From positions 1 through 64,000 of the forward strand of contig NZ_JSEO01000019.1 of assembly GCF_001624705.1 (NCBI RefSeq): 64,000 bases of DNA, in the 5' to 3' direction. Positions 9,274 to 18,258 of the stretch are shown one piece after another (within the stretch, counting starts at the first letter, position 1; every line of letters begins with the position of its first letter). The stretch comes from Marinomonas sp. SBI8L (GTDB lineage Bacteria > Pseudomonadota > Gammaproteobacteria > Pseudomonadales > Marinomonadaceae). Made by a program: the position numbers and the translations under genes. The notes beneath the pieces were generated by a model that did no database searches, was not told the DNA's origin, and saw only the letters and a list, made by a program, of their open reading frames with translations.

Positions 9274-9293
9274 GCTCTTAAGATATTAAGAGC
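9274..9293 (-). terminator. Hairpin over the stop codon of the acetyltransferase gene
   Basis: Perfect 8-bp inverted repeat GCTCTTAA / TTAAGAGC with a 4-base loop overlaps the stop codon of the minus-strand gene at 9286. There is no good T-tract. It may be a weak terminator or an mRNA 3'-end stabiliser. Confidence 0.4.
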
Positions 9294-9741
9294 TGCGGAT
9301 AAGTAATGCGAACTTCATAGGTATCAGGGCTTTGCCTGATTGAGTATAAGCTAAATACCTAGATTTGAGCGCTATTGGAAGCTCCTCAACTGTGATGCTA
9401 GTAAAGCCTGCTTTTTGGTAGAAACCCTCTAAATGAGTGAAGGCAAAGCAATAGCAGGGCTTTGTTAATAGAGGCCGGGTGCTATCACTTATTAATGCCG
9501 TTAATAGGCTTTTTCCTAGTCCTTGTTTGCGAAAATTAGGATGGGTAACCATAGCGGTTAAAAGCTGACAATCCTCGAACTGCTTTAGACGTAGACAAAC
9601 ACGTATCTGATAGCCTTCCGTAAGCGCCCAAATAGGGTCTGCTTTATTCGCTTTACCTGATGGGTAATGTGCTTGGTAAAACTTCTTCGCAAGGGGAAAG
9701 TGCAATTTATCTATAAGCTTGTGAGTGAGAGTGCTTGGCAT
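9286..9741 (-). CDS. GNAT-family N-acetyltransferase
   Basis: A 151-residue single-domain GNAT protein. Motif A is visible as THPNFRKQGLGKSLL (about 67-81), which carries the R-x-x-G-x-G acetyl-CoA pyrophosphate loop. FYQKAGF near residue 110 is the usual motif B region. The acceptor substrate cannot be told. It is flanked by the beta-glucosidase downstream on the same strand and by the divergent hydrolase pair. Confidence 0.85.
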   Translation of the reverse strand: MPSTLTHKLIDKLHFPLAKKFYQAHYPSGKANKADPIWALTEGYQIRVCLRLKQFEDCQLLTAMVTHPNFRKQGLGKSLLTALISDSTRPLLTKPCYCFAFTHLEGFYQKAGFTSITVEELPIALKSRYLAYTQSGKALIPMKFALLIRSS

Positions 9742-9891
9742 AAAGTGGGTTTAGATGTGTGTGAATTATGGAGTTTCAAATAAATGGGTTTAGATAAGCT
9801 TATATTTGATAGGATTAAGCCTAAGTTTTCAATCTTCTTATTAGGTTAAGGAGTTAGCTTGATTCTATAAAGGTATGGTAGGGATTAAATC

Positions 9892-11088
9892 ATGAAGGGT
9901 ATGTTGAATTGTATGAAGCAAATTGGATTGCTTTTTTGCTTGTTTGGAAGCATTTTTTCAAGCCTTGTAATTGCTCAATCACAGTGGCCGATTCCTCAAG
10001 AAGGCCAAGAATTTTCTGACTACCTTGTTGAGACTGATCGTTTCCTAGAGCAAAATAAAGAGTGGTTGGTAAGCGCTAATAAACAGCTTGAGAAAGATGC
10101 TGTCATGCCGTTTGAAATAAAGCCAAGTGCAACTTGTGAGCAAAATGGTAAGGGTGTTCTTCTGTTGCACGGTTTATCCGATTCAACTTACTCACTAAAG
10201 TCTATGGGGAAGGCTTTAGCTAAAGAGTGTCTTTGGGTTAGGGCTGTACTATTGCCAGGACATGGAACAAGAGCAGAGGATCTTATTGACCTTCATCGTC
10301 GTGAATGGCGTGAGGCGGTTAAGGCGTCAATTTATAATTTCGCTCAACAAACGGACTCTCTCTATGTTGCTGGTTACTCGACAGGAGGTACGCTTGCATT
10401 AGATTATATGAGCCGCCCTGAAGTGTCATTGTCCGGCTTAATATTGTTTTCGCCATTGCTAAAGATTAATACTAATGCAGATTGGTTAACACCTATATTA
10501 GCGCCATTCGTAACTTGGTTGGATTACAAAAAGCCGGATGATTACGCTAAGTACGCATCAATTCCTGTGCCTGCTATGGCGCAAGTGTTTCATTTAGCGA
10601 CAGAAGTTCGAAGGGGGTTGAAGCAAAAGTCGATAGACATCCCTGTGTTTGTTGCTATGTCAGCTGAAGATAATACGGTAAATAGTCAAACAACTTTAAA
10701 GCTTTTCAATCAGAATATGGTGAACCCCAAATCCATGCTTTGGCTCTACGCTAATGAAAAAGTGAGTTTCCCTGATAAGCGTATTACCGAGTTTAATAGT
10801 TATAATGAAGCCTTAAAGATTACAGGCTTTTCGCATATGTCAGTGCACATGAGCCCAAAGGACCCTTATTACGGTCAAAACGGGGAGTACCGTGTATGTC
10901 AGTGGTACAAAGGTGATGCTTTGGCAGAGTGTAAAAAAGATAAGCAAGGCTGGTCTGGTGAAAAAGGGGCGTTGCTTACCAGTAAAAGTCAGTACGGAGC
11001 ACGTTTAAGTTGGAACCCTGACTTTGACCAGCTGGTGGATAAGATTGCGCATTACATTAAATCTGATGCAAATCTGAACCTAAATTAA
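9892..11088 (+). CDS. Secreted alpha/beta hydrolase, first of a tandem pair
   Basis: A 398-residue hydrolase of the serine-aminopeptidase/monoacylglycerol-lipase-like group. A signal peptide covers about residues 1-28. LLHGLSDS (91-98) is the oxyanion loop, GYSTGG carries nucleophile Ser163, and the acid and base are probably Asp260 (SAEDNTV) and His315 (GFSHMS). A cysteine near 82, one near 113 and two in the C-terminal YRVCQWY...ECKKDK region are shared with the next gene, suggesting disulfides in the periplasm or outside. Substrate unknown; an esterase or lipase activity is the simplest guess. The ATG at 9892 is used; in-frame ATGs at 9901 and 9913 are alternatives. Confidence 0.82.
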   Translation: MKGMLNCMKQIGLLFCLFGSIFSSLVIAQSQWPIPQEGQEFSDYLVETDRFLEQNKEWLVSANKQLEKDAVMPFEIKPSATCEQNGKGVLLLHGLSDSTYSLKSMGKALAKECLWVRAVLLPGHGTRAEDLIDLHRREWREAVKASIYNFAQQTDSLYVAGYSTGGTLALDYMSRPEVSLSGLILFSPLLKINTNADWLTPILAPFVTWLDYKKPDDYAKYASIPVPAMAQVFHLATEVRRGLKQKSIDIPVFVAMSAEDNTVNSQTTLKLFNQNMVNPKSMLWLYANEKVSFPDKRITEFNSYNEALKITGFSHMSVHMSPKDPYYGQNGEYRVCQWYKGDALAECKKDKQGWSGEKGALLTSKSQYGARLSWNPDFDQLVDKIAHYIKSDANLNLN

Positions 11089-11095
11089 ACTAATG

Positions 11096-11123
11096 GGCTG
11101 CTTGCTAGTGAGCAGCCTATTTT
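11096..11123 (+). terminator. Intergenic hairpin between the hydrolase paralogues
   Basis: An 8-bp stem GGCTGCTT (11096-11103) / GAGCAGCC (11110-11117) followed by TATTTT. It is a modest terminator or attenuator between the two tandem hydrolase genes. Confidence 0.5.
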
Positions 11124-11149
11124 AACCTTAAAGTAATAAAGGCGAGTGA

Positions 11150-12325
11150 ATGAAGCACTTCTTAAAAATTAGAAAGCAATTAGTTTTAGGAGCGCTATTA
11201 AGCGTGACCGGTTTTTCTCAGTTAGTCGCGAGTGAATCGGTTATGCCGCTACCCGGTCAGACATTTGCTGATTATTTGGTAACAGCCGATACATTTTTGT
11301 CTGATAACAAAAAGTGGTTAGACCCAAATAATAAAACCATTGAGAAGGCCGCGGTAATGCCATTTGAAATTAAACCAGCCGAGAGCTGTGAAAGGCAGAA
11401 TGTTGGGGTTTTATTATTACATGGCTTATCTGATTCCCCTTATTCTTTGCGCTCCATGGGAGAAGCTCTTGCTCAGCAATGTTTGTGGGTTAGAGCTGTG
11501 CTATTGCCAGGGCATGGAACAAAAGCGGAAGATCTGATTGATGTTGATCGCAGCGAGTGGAGGCAGACTACCAGGGTTGCCATAGAAAACTTTGCGGCTG
11601 AAACAGACAGTCTTTACCTTGCTGGCTTCTCTACAGGTGCTGCGTTGGCATTAGATTATGTGAAGCAAAATACAGCAGATGTAAAAGGTTTGGTGTTATT
11701 TTCGCCACTACTAAAGATCAATTCGAGTATTGATTGGTTATCACCTTACTTAGCGCCGGTTTTGACTTGGCTAGAGCATAAAGAAAGTGATGATTATGCT
11801 AAATACGCCTCTATTCCCGTACCTGCTATCGCGCAAGCTTATGAACTGGCGGCAGAAGTAAGAGATGGCTTAGAAGATCAGAATATGACACTGCCTACTT
11901 TTGTTGTTATGTCGGCAGAAGATTCTACGGTAGATAGCCATGTTACCTTGGACTACTTTAAGCGCACCATGGTCAATGCTCATTCAAAAGTGTGGCTTTA
12001 CTCAAATCATGCCGTTGATTTTGATGATGCTAGGGTGCAAGAGTTTAATGCTTATAACGAAGATTTAAGAATTACTGGGCTATCTCATATGTCCGCGCAT
12101 ATGGACCCTAACGATACCTATTATGGAAAGAATGGGCAGTACCGAGTGTGTTCTTGGTATCAAGAAGAAGAATTAAAAAGCTGTAAGCAAGATAAAATGA
12201 ATTGGTTGGGTGAAAAGGGTGAACTTTTGAATGAAAAAAGTCCCTATGGTGGGCGCCTAAGTTGGAACCCTGACTTTAATCGTCTGGTTGATCAAATAGC
12301 GCAATTCATCAACACCCAATCATAA
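11150..12325 (+). CDS. Secreted alpha/beta hydrolase, second of a tandem pair
   Basis: A 391-residue paralogue of the preceding gene. The two align end to end without large gaps: LLHGLSDS, WVRAVLLPGHGT, YAKYASIPVPA and SWNPDF are shared. It has its own signal peptide (about 1-28), nucleophile Ser161 in GFSTGA, probable Asp258 and His313, and the same four cysteines. The pair is a clear tandem duplication that has since diverged. Both catalytic sets are intact, so both are probably active. An AAGG ribosome site lies just upstream. Confidence 0.82.
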   Translation: MKHFLKIRKQLVLGALLSVTGFSQLVASESVMPLPGQTFADYLVTADTFLSDNKKWLDPNNKTIEKAAVMPFEIKPAESCERQNVGVLLLHGLSDSPYSLRSMGEALAQQCLWVRAVLLPGHGTKAEDLIDVDRSEWRQTTRVAIENFAAETDSLYLAGFSTGAALALDYVKQNTADVKGLVLFSPLLKINSSIDWLSPYLAPVLTWLEHKESDDYAKYASIPVPAIAQAYELAAEVRDGLEDQNMTLPTFVVMSAEDSTVDSHVTLDYFKRTMVNAHSKVWLYSNHAVDFDDARVQEFNAYNEDLRITGLSHMSAHMDPNDTYYGKNGQYRVCSWYQEEELKSCKQDKMNWLGEKGELLNEKSPYGGRLSWNPDFNRLVDQIAQFINTQS

Positions 12326-12407
12326 AAATACGATAAAATTTCGCTTCGTTAGTGGGGACTAGCACTTAAGAGCTAGTTACCCAGATAGATAAAGTTTGGA
12401 GAAAAGC

Positions 12408-13355
12408 ATGCGTGATCTATTGCTCTTGTTGGCAGATAGTCAGTTTCATTCAGGAGAAGAGCTAGGGGAAGCACTCGGTGTGACTAGAGCGGCTATCTGG
12501 AAGAAATTAAAAAAGCTTGAGACTCTAGGTATTAAATTGCATTCAGTAAAAGGAAGAGGTTATCGACTCCCCCATGAAATTGAGCTTTTAGACCAGACCA
12601 AATTAGATGGTATGGGGTTGAATGTGCCAATTAAAGTTTGCTTTGAAACTAAATCCACTAACGATGATGTAAAAAAACATATTAGCTCAGGCTCAGGGCT
12701 CCCTATCGTTATAGCGACTGAAATTCAAAATCAGGGTAAGGGGCGTCGTGGGCGTCAATGGCAGGGCGGTGTTGCCAAAAATATCATGATGTCATTTGGT
12801 TGGCGTTTTGAAAGTGGTATTTCGGCGGTTGAAGGTCTAAGTCTTGCTGTTGGGGCTGTTGTTGCTCGAGTGCTGAAAAAGCATGGTGTTGAGTCTGTCG
12901 GTTTGAAATGGCCCAATGATGTTCAAGTTGAAGGCCGAAAGATTTGTGGCATTTTACTAGAGATGGTGGCTGATCAGGATATTTGCGATGTCATTATTGG
13001 AATTGGGTTAAATGTGTCCATGTCAGAACAGGATATGACAGATGTTGAGCAACCATGGACTGATGTTAGACACGAAACATCTCAAACAGTCAGTCGTAAC
13101 CAAATACTTGCTGATTTGGTAAGTGAGCTGGAGATCGTTTGTAAAACGTTCGATCAAGGAGATGGTTTGGCTGCCTATTTAACTGAATGGATGCAGCAAG
13201 ACGTGTTGAAAAATCAGCCTATCAAAATGATCAATGGTAAGCTTGAAGAGTTTGGTATTGCTCGCGGAATTGATGCGAAAGGGGCTTTGTTATTCGAGCA
13301 AGAGGGCGTAGTTAAGGCCTTGCACGGAGGAGAAGCTAGTGTCCGTAAACAATAG
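12408..13355 (+). CDS. birA: Bifunctional biotin-protein ligase / biotin operon repressor
   Basis: A 315-residue BirA. It activates biotin to biotinyl-AMP, attaches it to the acetyl-CoA carboxylase carrier protein, and represses biotin synthesis genes when idle. The N-terminal helix-turn-helix (about 1-60, LGVTRAAIWKKLKKL) is present, so it is the repressor-competent type. The ligase domain shows GKGRRGRQW (110-118), KWPNDV (167-172) and catalytic Lys178. The ATG at 12408 is chosen because GGAG sits 7 bases upstream; an in-frame TTG four codons earlier overlaps that site. It overlaps coaX by 17 bases. Confidence 0.95.
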   Translation: MRDLLLLLADSQFHSGEELGEALGVTRAAIWKKLKKLETLGIKLHSVKGRGYRLPHEIELLDQTKLDGMGLNVPIKVCFETKSTNDDVKKHISSGSGLPIVIATEIQNQGKGRRGRQWQGGVAKNIMMSFGWRFESGISAVEGLSLAVGAVVARVLKKHGVESVGLKWPNDVQVEGRKICGILLEMVADQDICDVIIGIGLNVSMSEQDMTDVEQPWTDVRHETSQTVSRNQILADLVSELEIVCKTFDQGDGLAAYLTEWMQQDVLKNQPIKMINGKLEEFGIARGIDAKGALLFEQEGVVKALHGGEASVRKQ

Positions 13356-14097
13356 GGTACTTGTGGTTGATGCAGGGAATACTTGTGTAAAGTGGGCTGC
13401 ATTTGACGGAGAAGACTTATTGCTAATTGGACGCGATATTCAGTTGTATCCTGCTGAGTCAATTGATGAGGCGGGAGAAAGTATTTTAGCTTACCAGCCG
13501 GATAGTATTTATTTTGCGAGTGTTAGAAGCCCAGAACAAGAAGCGTTGTTGAGAAACTTCATAGCAGACAAGTTTTCTGGTGCTCCTTGTTATGAGCTTA
13601 AGAGCGAACCTTACTCATGTGGTGTAAAAAACTCTTATGAGGATGTGTCTCGTTTAGGTGTGGATCGTTGGTTAACTGTTCTCGCCGCTTATGATAACAC
13701 TCAGGATACCCTAGTTATTGATGCGGGAACCGCGCTAAAGGTAGAGTTTGTTCCTGCTACTGGCCAGTATCAAGGCGGTTATATCGTTCCAGGGCAAGCC
13801 ATGATGGAAAGTATGCTGGTGGCGAATACAGGAAAAATTCGCTTTAATGAGGAAGATTTAAAAGACTATCAAGGCATTATCAATAATACTGGCTTGGCAG
13901 TGCATCTAGGTTGTTGGGAAATGACCTTGGCGTTAGTTGAGAGAGTGTGTGCTCAGAATAAAGAAAGCCGCTGTGTATTCACAGGGGGAAATGGTGAGAG
14001 GATTATGAAAGCACTGGGTATTGAAGGGTTGTTTGAGCCTAACTTAGTTCTTTTAGGGGCAAAAAAATTAGGTGATGAGTGGGTGAGCCAAGCATGA
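13339..14097 (+). CDS. coaX: Type III pantothenate kinase
   Basis: A 252-residue CoaX that phosphorylates pantothenate in the first step of coenzyme A synthesis. Visible: the ATP-binding DAGNT motif (11-15), GVDRWL and a second VIDAGTALKVEF phosphate motif characteristic of type III enzymes. It starts at GTG with GGAGG 8-12 bases upstream, inside the end of birA, so the two are translationally coupled. The stop overlaps the ATG of the next gene (ATGA). The birA-coaX order is as in Pseudomonas. Confidence 0.94.
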   Translation: MSVNNRVLVVDAGNTCVKWAAFDGEDLLLIGRDIQLYPAESIDEAGESILAYQPDSIYFASVRSPEQEALLRNFIADKFSGAPCYELKSEPYSCGVKNSYEDVSRLGVDRWLTVLAAYDNTQDTLVIDAGTALKVEFVPATGQYQGGYIVPGQAMMESMLVANTGKIRFNEEDLKDYQGIINNTGLAVHLGCWEMTLALVERVCAQNKESRCVFTGGNGERIMKALGIEGLFEPNLVLLGAKKLGDEWVSQA

Positions 14098-14813
14098 AGT
14101 GGTTATTTCTATTGCTAGTGATTAGCAATATCGGTGTTTTTGGTTGGTTTAATTTCGTAGCGATTAATAAAGAAGTCGCAGCCGAGCCTGTTTATGCGCC
14201 ACCTGTTAGTCAAAAGATACTGACACTCAGCGAAGTGCCAAAAGTGGTTAAAAAACCAGAGCCAACAGCAAAACAAATTGAATTTAAGGCTGTTGAGCAA
14301 GAGTTAAGAGAGATTACAGGTGCGTTTGAACAGTTAAGTTCGCTTGATGCTAATCAAATGTATTGCCCTCATATTGAGTTTGAGAAAGAGCAAGATAAGC
14401 GCGCTTTTCTACCGCAGATTGATGCTTTAGGTTGGCAGTACATCGAGTCTAAAATGGAAGGAGAGAGGCAAAAGTTCTGGCTTTACATAAGCGCTCCAGA
14501 CACTCGAGAACAGGCAAATAGGGTAGTAAGAGCACTCAAAGTGCGGGATATCGATAGTTTCATTATTAACCGCGGAGAGATGAAAAATCGTATCTCTTTG
14601 GGTTTATATTCAGTTGCAGTTACAGCAGAAAAAGAGCGCCTTAGAATCAGCGATTTATCTGGCTTTGATGTTAGGGTGTATCCGCACTTAAGAAAAGTGC
14701 CTCTCTCTGTGATAGAAATTAGTCAGGGTATTAATGAATCCGAGTGGAAGAAGTTCATTGGACAAATTAATTTCGGCAAGATGATGATAAAGTTAGAAAA
14801 AAATCCTTGTTAG
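14094..14813 (+). CDS. SPOR-domain-like membrane-anchored protein
   Basis: A 239-residue protein with an N-terminal membrane anchor (residues 2-20), a proline/lysine-rich stretch and a C-terminal SPOR-like region (about 110-185, with FWLYISAPDTREQA and GEMKNRISLGLYS). SPOR domains bind glycan strands lacking stem peptides at division sites. It occupies the same position, after coaX and before the tRNAs, as the SPOR-like gene in Pseudomonas. The ATG overlaps the coaX stop as ATGA, so it is the third gene of the birA-coaX operon. The SPOR call is by pattern and is moderate. Confidence 0.75.
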   Translation: MKWLFLLLVISNIGVFGWFNFVAINKEVAAEPVYAPPVSQKILTLSEVPKVVKKPEPTAKQIEFKAVEQELREITGAFEQLSSLDANQMYCPHIEFEKEQDKRAFLPQIDALGWQYIESKMEGERQKFWLYISAPDTREQANRVVRALKVRDIDSFIINRGEMKNRISLGLYSVAVTAEKERLRISDLSGFDVRVYPHLRKVPLSVIEISQGINESEWKKFIGQINFGKMMIKLEKNPC

Positions 14814-14816
14814 GTG

Positions 14817-14844
14817 TTGCAATTGCATTTTCTATTCATATAAT
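14817..14844 (+). promoter_or_regulatory. Sigma-70 promoter of the tRNA cluster
   Basis: TTGCAA (14817-14822) and a perfect TATAAT (14839-14844) with a 16-base gap, ending 44 bases before tRNA-Tyr. The position and strength fit a stable-RNA promoter. Confidence 0.8.
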
Positions 14845-14888
14845 GACTCGCACCTTTTGGGGTTATTGCAAGAGTTAGTTGCAGTAGT

Positions 14889-14972
<84 letters not shown>

Positions 14973-14976
14973 ATTT

Positions 14977-15050
<74 letters not shown>

Positions 15051-15053
15051 ATT

Positions 15054-15129
15054 GCTCATGTAGCTCAGTTGGTAGAGCACACCCTTGGTAAGGGTGAGGT
15101 CGGCAGTTCAAATCTGCTCATGAGCTCCA
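15054..15129 (+). tRNA. tRNA-Thr(GGT)
   Basis: A 76-nt tRNA with encoded CCA. The anticodon GGT is at 15087-15089 in a CACCC/GGGTG stem. The acceptor GCTCATG pairs with CATGAGC. In Pseudomonas and E. coli a tufB gene follows this tRNA; here it does not. Confidence 0.96.
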
Positions 15130-15155
15130 GTGTTACTTCAAAAAATAAATAGGGT

Positions 15156-15172
15156 GGCGATACGCCTTTTTT
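15156..15172 (+). terminator. Short hairpin terminator after tRNA-Thr
   Basis: GGCG (15156-15159) / CGCC (15163-15166) with a 3-base loop and six T residues. The stem is short but the layout is typical. It lies where tufB is found in related bacteria. Confidence 0.6.
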
Positions 15173-15246
15173 ATTGTCTGTTTTTTGGGCAAAACCACTT
15201 GCGAATTACTTTGTAAGTCGGTATCATCCACCGCCCATGTGAATGT

Positions 15247-15322
15247 AGGCCAGTAGTTCAGCTGGTAGAGCGTCGGTCTCCAAAACCGAATGTCGGGGGT
15301 TCGAATCCCTCCTGGCCTGCCA
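15247..15322 (+). tRNA. tRNA-Trp(CCA)
   Basis: A 76-nt tRNA with encoded CCA. The anticodon CCA is at 15280-15282 in a TCGGT/ACCGA stem, with T-loop GGTTCGAATCC. It lies just before secE, as in Pseudomonas. Confidence 0.96.
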
Positions 15323-15361
15323 ATTTCACATCCTAATTCTTTGCTAGGGATCACCTGAAAT

Positions 15362-15730
15362 ATGAGTTCAAGTACTGAAGCTCAAGCACCTCGCGCTGAT
15401 GTTTTTAAGTGGGTTGCTGTTGTGCTGCTGGTCACTGTTGCTGTGGTCGGTAATAACTATTTTTCTGAAGAATCGTTGCTGTATAGGCTGATAGCTATTT
15501 TAGTTTTAGCTGGTTTGGCTGGTTTTATAGGTTTGCAGACGGTTAAAGGTAAGGCGTTCTCTGTGTTGGCTCGTGAAGCAAAGACAGAAATTCGCCGTGT
15601 TGTATGGCCAACAAGACAAGAAACCGTTCAAACAACTTTGATCGTGTTGGCAGTTGTAATTTTTATGTCTCTTGTGCTGTGGGGAGTTGATTCGCTTCTT
15701 GGCTGGATTGTCTCTGCGGTAATAGGTTAG
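15362..15730 (+). CDS. secE: Preprotein translocase subunit SecE
   Basis: A 122-residue inner-membrane protein that clamps SecY in the SecYEG channel. Three hydrophobic segments are visible (about 15-34, 40-62 and 92-121), the three-segment form of gammaproteobacteria. The conserved cytoplasmic motif EIRRVVWPTRQET precedes the last segment. It lies 39 bases after tRNA-Trp and 9 bases before nusG, the standard secE-nusG pair. Confidence 0.95.
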   Translation: MSSSTEAQAPRADVFKWVAVVLLVTVAVVGNNYFSEESLLYRLIAILVLAGLAGFIGLQTVKGKAFSVLAREAKTEIRRVVWPTRQETVQTTLIVLAVVIFMSLVLWGVDSLLGWIVSAVIG

Positions 15731-15739
15731 GAGTTGTTC

Positions 15740-16273
15740 GTGGCGAAACATTGGTATGTAGTACATGCGTACTCAGGGTATGAAAAGCACGTGATGCGTT
15801 CGCTTACAGAACGGGTTCAGATCATGGGCATGGAAGACTATTTTGGTGAAATCTTGGTCCCAACTGAAGAAGTAGTTGAGATTCGAGATGGCAAAAAGCG
15901 CAAGAGCGAAAGAAAGTTCTATCCTGGCTATGTATTAGTTCAGATGGATATGAACGACGACTCTTGGCACTTGGTGAAGGGTACTAGTCGTGTGCTAGGT
16001 TTTATTGGTGGAACAGCTGATAAGCCTTCTCCAATTACAGAAAGAGAAGCTGATGCGATATTGCAGCGTGTTAGTGATCGCGCTGATAATCCTCGTCCTA
16101 AGACATTGTTCGAAGTGGGTGAGGTTGTGCGAGTGATTGATGGTCCATTTGCTGACTTTAACGGTGTTGTTGAAGAAGCGGACTATGATAAAAGCCGAAT
16201 CAAGGTTGCTGTGCTTATCTTCGGACGCTCAACACCTGTTGATTTGGAATTTAGTCAGGTCGAAAAGTCCTGA
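15740..16273 (+). CDS. nusG: Transcription termination/antitermination factor NusG
   Basis: A 177-residue NusG. It binds RNA polymerase, suppresses pausing and links to Rho and to ribosomal S10. The NGN domain starts [17 protein letters not shown], and the C-terminal KOW domain contains [18 protein letters not shown]. The GTG at 15740 is chosen because AGGAG lies 7 bases upstream; a TTG two codons earlier overlaps that spacing. Length is close to the E. coli protein (181). Confidence 0.96.
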   Translation: MAKHWYVVHAYSGYEKHVMRSLTERVQIMGMEDYFGEILVPTEEVVEIRDGKKRKSERKFYPGYVLVQMDMNDDSWHLVKGTSRVLGFIGGTADKPSPITEREADAILQRVSDRADNPRPKTLFEVGEVVRVIDGPFADFNGVVEEADYDKSRIKVAVLIFGRSTPVDLEFSQVEKS

Positions 16274-16322
16274 TATTTATAACCGGGTAGCCTTAGGGCT
16301 GTGACCCAAACGGAGTTAAAAA

Positions 16323-16757
16323 ATGGCTAAGAAAGTCGAAGCTTATATCAAGCTACAAGTTAAAGCGGGTCAAGCGAACCCAAGTCCGCCAGTTGGTCCT
16401 GCTCTAGGTCAACATGGTGTGAATATCATGGAATTCTGTAAAGCGTTCAATGCTAAAACTCAAGGCGTTGAGCCAGGTCTTCCAACACCTGTAATTATCA
16501 CTGTTTACAGTGATCGTAGTTTCACTTTCGAAACTAAATCTACTCCTGCTTCAGTGCTTCTTAAGAAAGCAGCTGGCCTTAAGAGTGGTTCTCCACGTCC
16601 AAACACTCAAAAAGTTGGTACTGTTACACGTGCTCAACTTGAAGAGATTGCTACAGCTAAAGCAGAAGATCTGACTGCAGCTGATATGGATGCGGCAGTT
16701 CGTACTATCGCTGGTAGCGCACGCGCTATGGGTCTTGATGTAGAAGGTGTTAACTAA
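16323..16757 (+). CDS. rplK: 50S ribosomal protein L11
   Basis: A 144-residue L11 of the GTPase-associated centre, where it binds 23S rRNA helices 43/44. The N-terminal [20 protein letters not shown] and the C-terminal RNA-binding domain are intact. GGAG lies upstream. It overlaps rplA by one base (TAATG). In E. coli, L1 represses this L11-L1 message. Confidence 0.97.
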   Translation: MAKKVEAYIKLQVKAGQANPSPPVGPALGQHGVNIMEFCKAFNAKTQGVEPGLPTPVIITVYSDRSFTFETKSTPASVLLKKAAGLKSGSPRPNTQKVGTVTRAQLEEIATAKAEDLTAADMDAAVRTIAGSARAMGLDVEGVN

Positions 16758-17452
16758 TGGCTAAGCTAACTAAACGCGCTCGTTTGATCGCTGAAAAAGT
16801 TGAATCTACTAAACAGTACTCTGTTGAAGAAGCGGTAGCGCTTTTATCTGAGCTTTCTACTGTTAAGTTTAAAGAATCTGTAGACGTATCTGTAAACTTG
16901 GGTGTTGACCCACGTAAATCTGACCAAGCTGTTCGTGGTGCTACTGTGCTACCAAATGGTACTGGTAAAGATGTACGTGTTGCTGTTTTCGCTCAAGGCG
17001 CAAATGCTGAAGCTGCTCTAGCTGCTGGTGCTGATGTTGTAGGTTTTGATGACCTAGCAGCAAAAGTTAAAGAAGGCGAGTTGGATTTTGATGTTGTAAT
17101 CGCATCTCCAGACGCTATGCGTGTTGTTGGTCAGTTGGGTCAGATTCTTGGTCCACGTGGTCTTATGCCTAACCCGAAAGTGGGTACTGTAACTCCTGAT
17201 GTTGCAACGGCTGTTAAGAACGCTAAAGCTGGTCAAGCGCGTTACCGCACAGACAAAAACGGTATCATCCATGCAGGTGTTGGTTCTATCGACTTTACTG
17301 CTGATGCTGTTAAAGGCAACCTTGAAGCGCTATTGGGTGACCTACGTCGCGCTAAGCCTGCTTCTGCTAAAGGTGTCTACATGAAGAAAGTAACCTTGTC
17401 CTCTACAATGGGACCTGGTTTGGTACTTGATTTAGGTTCTTTGAGCTTCTAA
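16757..17452 (+). CDS. rplA: 50S ribosomal protein L1
   Basis: A 231-residue L1, the stalk protein at the E site and translational repressor of rplKA in E. coli. The signature [20 protein letters not shown] is complete. It is coupled to rplK through a TAATG overlap. Codon use is strongly biased to the preferred set, as expected of a ribosomal gene. Confidence 0.97.
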   Translation: MAKLTKRARLIAEKVESTKQYSVEEAVALLSELSTVKFKESVDVSVNLGVDPRKSDQAVRGATVLPNGTGKDVRVAVFAQGANAEAALAAGADVVGFDDLAAKVKEGELDFDVVIASPDAMRVVGQLGQILGPRGLMPNPKVGTVTPDVATAVKNAKAGQARYRTDKNGIIHAGVGSIDFTADAVKGNLEALLGDLRRAKPASAKGVYMKKVTLSSTMGPGLVLDLGSLSF

Positions 17453-17464
17453 ATCAAACTTTGG

Positions 17465-17502
17465 GGTCTCTGTGTTTTATATATAAATATAATTCAGAGG
17501 CC
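17465..17502 (+). terminator. Intercistronic hairpin after rplA
   Basis: GGTCTCTG (17465-17472) pairs with CAGAGGCC (17495-17502) around an A+T-rich loop. There is no T-tract after it, so it is more likely an attenuator or a processing/stability element. The loop contains a TATAAT (17488-17493) without a good -35 box. Confidence 0.4.
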
Positions 17503-17504
17503 GT

Positions 17505-17682
17505 CAAAGACCGTAGGAATCGAAAGGTTTAATTAAACATTGTGAAATGTTTGTCCTGCGCAGATGGTGTGGTCCCGATTCAGATTAACTGGATCCAGCT
17601 CACCAGTGAGTACTCCAACATTTAGTTGGGGAATTGGTAAAATTGGGGATGCTTTTATCCCTGTCAATCCAGGAGAAAACCA
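17505..17682 (+). promoter_or_regulatory. L10 leader (autoregulatory mRNA element)
   Basis: The spacer before rplJ carries the conserved core of the gammaproteobacterial L10 leader: AGACCGTAGG (17508-17517) facing CCTGCGCAGATGGTG (17555-17569), matching the E. coli pattern. The L10-(L12)n complex binds this RNA and represses rplJL translation. The stretch to the rplJ start is long and can fold further. Confidence 0.75.
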
Positions 17683-18183
17683 GTGGCATTAGGTCTAGAA
17701 GACAAAAAAGCCATTGTTGCCGAAGTAAACGAAGCTGCCAAAGTTGCGTTGTCTGCGGTTGTTGCTGACTCTCGCGGTGTTACCGTGGGTGCGATGACTG
17801 CATTGCGCAAAGAAGCTCGTGAAGCTGGTGTTTATGTACGTGTAGTACGTAACACTCTAGCTAAACGTGCTGTTGAAGGTTCAGACTTCGAATGCTTGCA
17901 AGATAGCTTTGTTGGTCCTACTCTGATTGCATTTTCTAACGAGCACCCAGGTGCTGCAGCGCGTCTGCTTAAGAAATTTGCAAAAGAAAATGATCAACTA
18001 GAAGTTAAAGCGTTGGCGTTCAACGGTGAGTTGATCCCAGCTGGCGACATTGATCGTTTGGCGACTCTGCCTACATACGACGAAGCAATTGCACGCTTGA
18101 TGAGTGTTATTCAAGGCGCAACAAGCAAATTCGTACGTACACTTGCAGCAGTTCGCGATCAGAAAGAGCAAGAAGCAGCGTAA
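17683..18183 (+). CDS. rplJ: 50S ribosomal protein L10
   Basis: A 166-residue L10, the stalk base that anchors L7/L12 dimers through its C-terminal helix. The N-terminal [14 protein letters not shown] and the [14 protein letters not shown] motif are typical. It starts at GTG with AGGAG about 8 bases upstream. Its own leader RNA lies directly before it. Confidence 0.97.
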   Translation: MALGLEDKKAIVAEVNEAAKVALSAVVADSRGVTVGAMTALRKEAREAGVYVRVVRNTLAKRAVEGSDFECLQDSFVGPTLIAFSNEHPGAAARLLKKFAKENDQLEVKALAFNGELIPAGDIDRLATLPTYDEAIARLMSVIQGATSKFVRTLAAVRDQKEQEAA

Positions 18184-18258
18184 TAAGCGCGCTTTTTGAA
18201 TTTATTTTGTTTAATTGCCTACGGGTAATATTGTTAAAAAATGCTAGGAATCTGAGTC

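Noticed and set aside
17461-17493. TATAAT at 17488 as a separate rplJL promoter
   Set aside because: No -35 box lies at 15-19 bases, and the hexamer falls in the A/T loop of a hairpin; readthrough from rplKA is sufficient.
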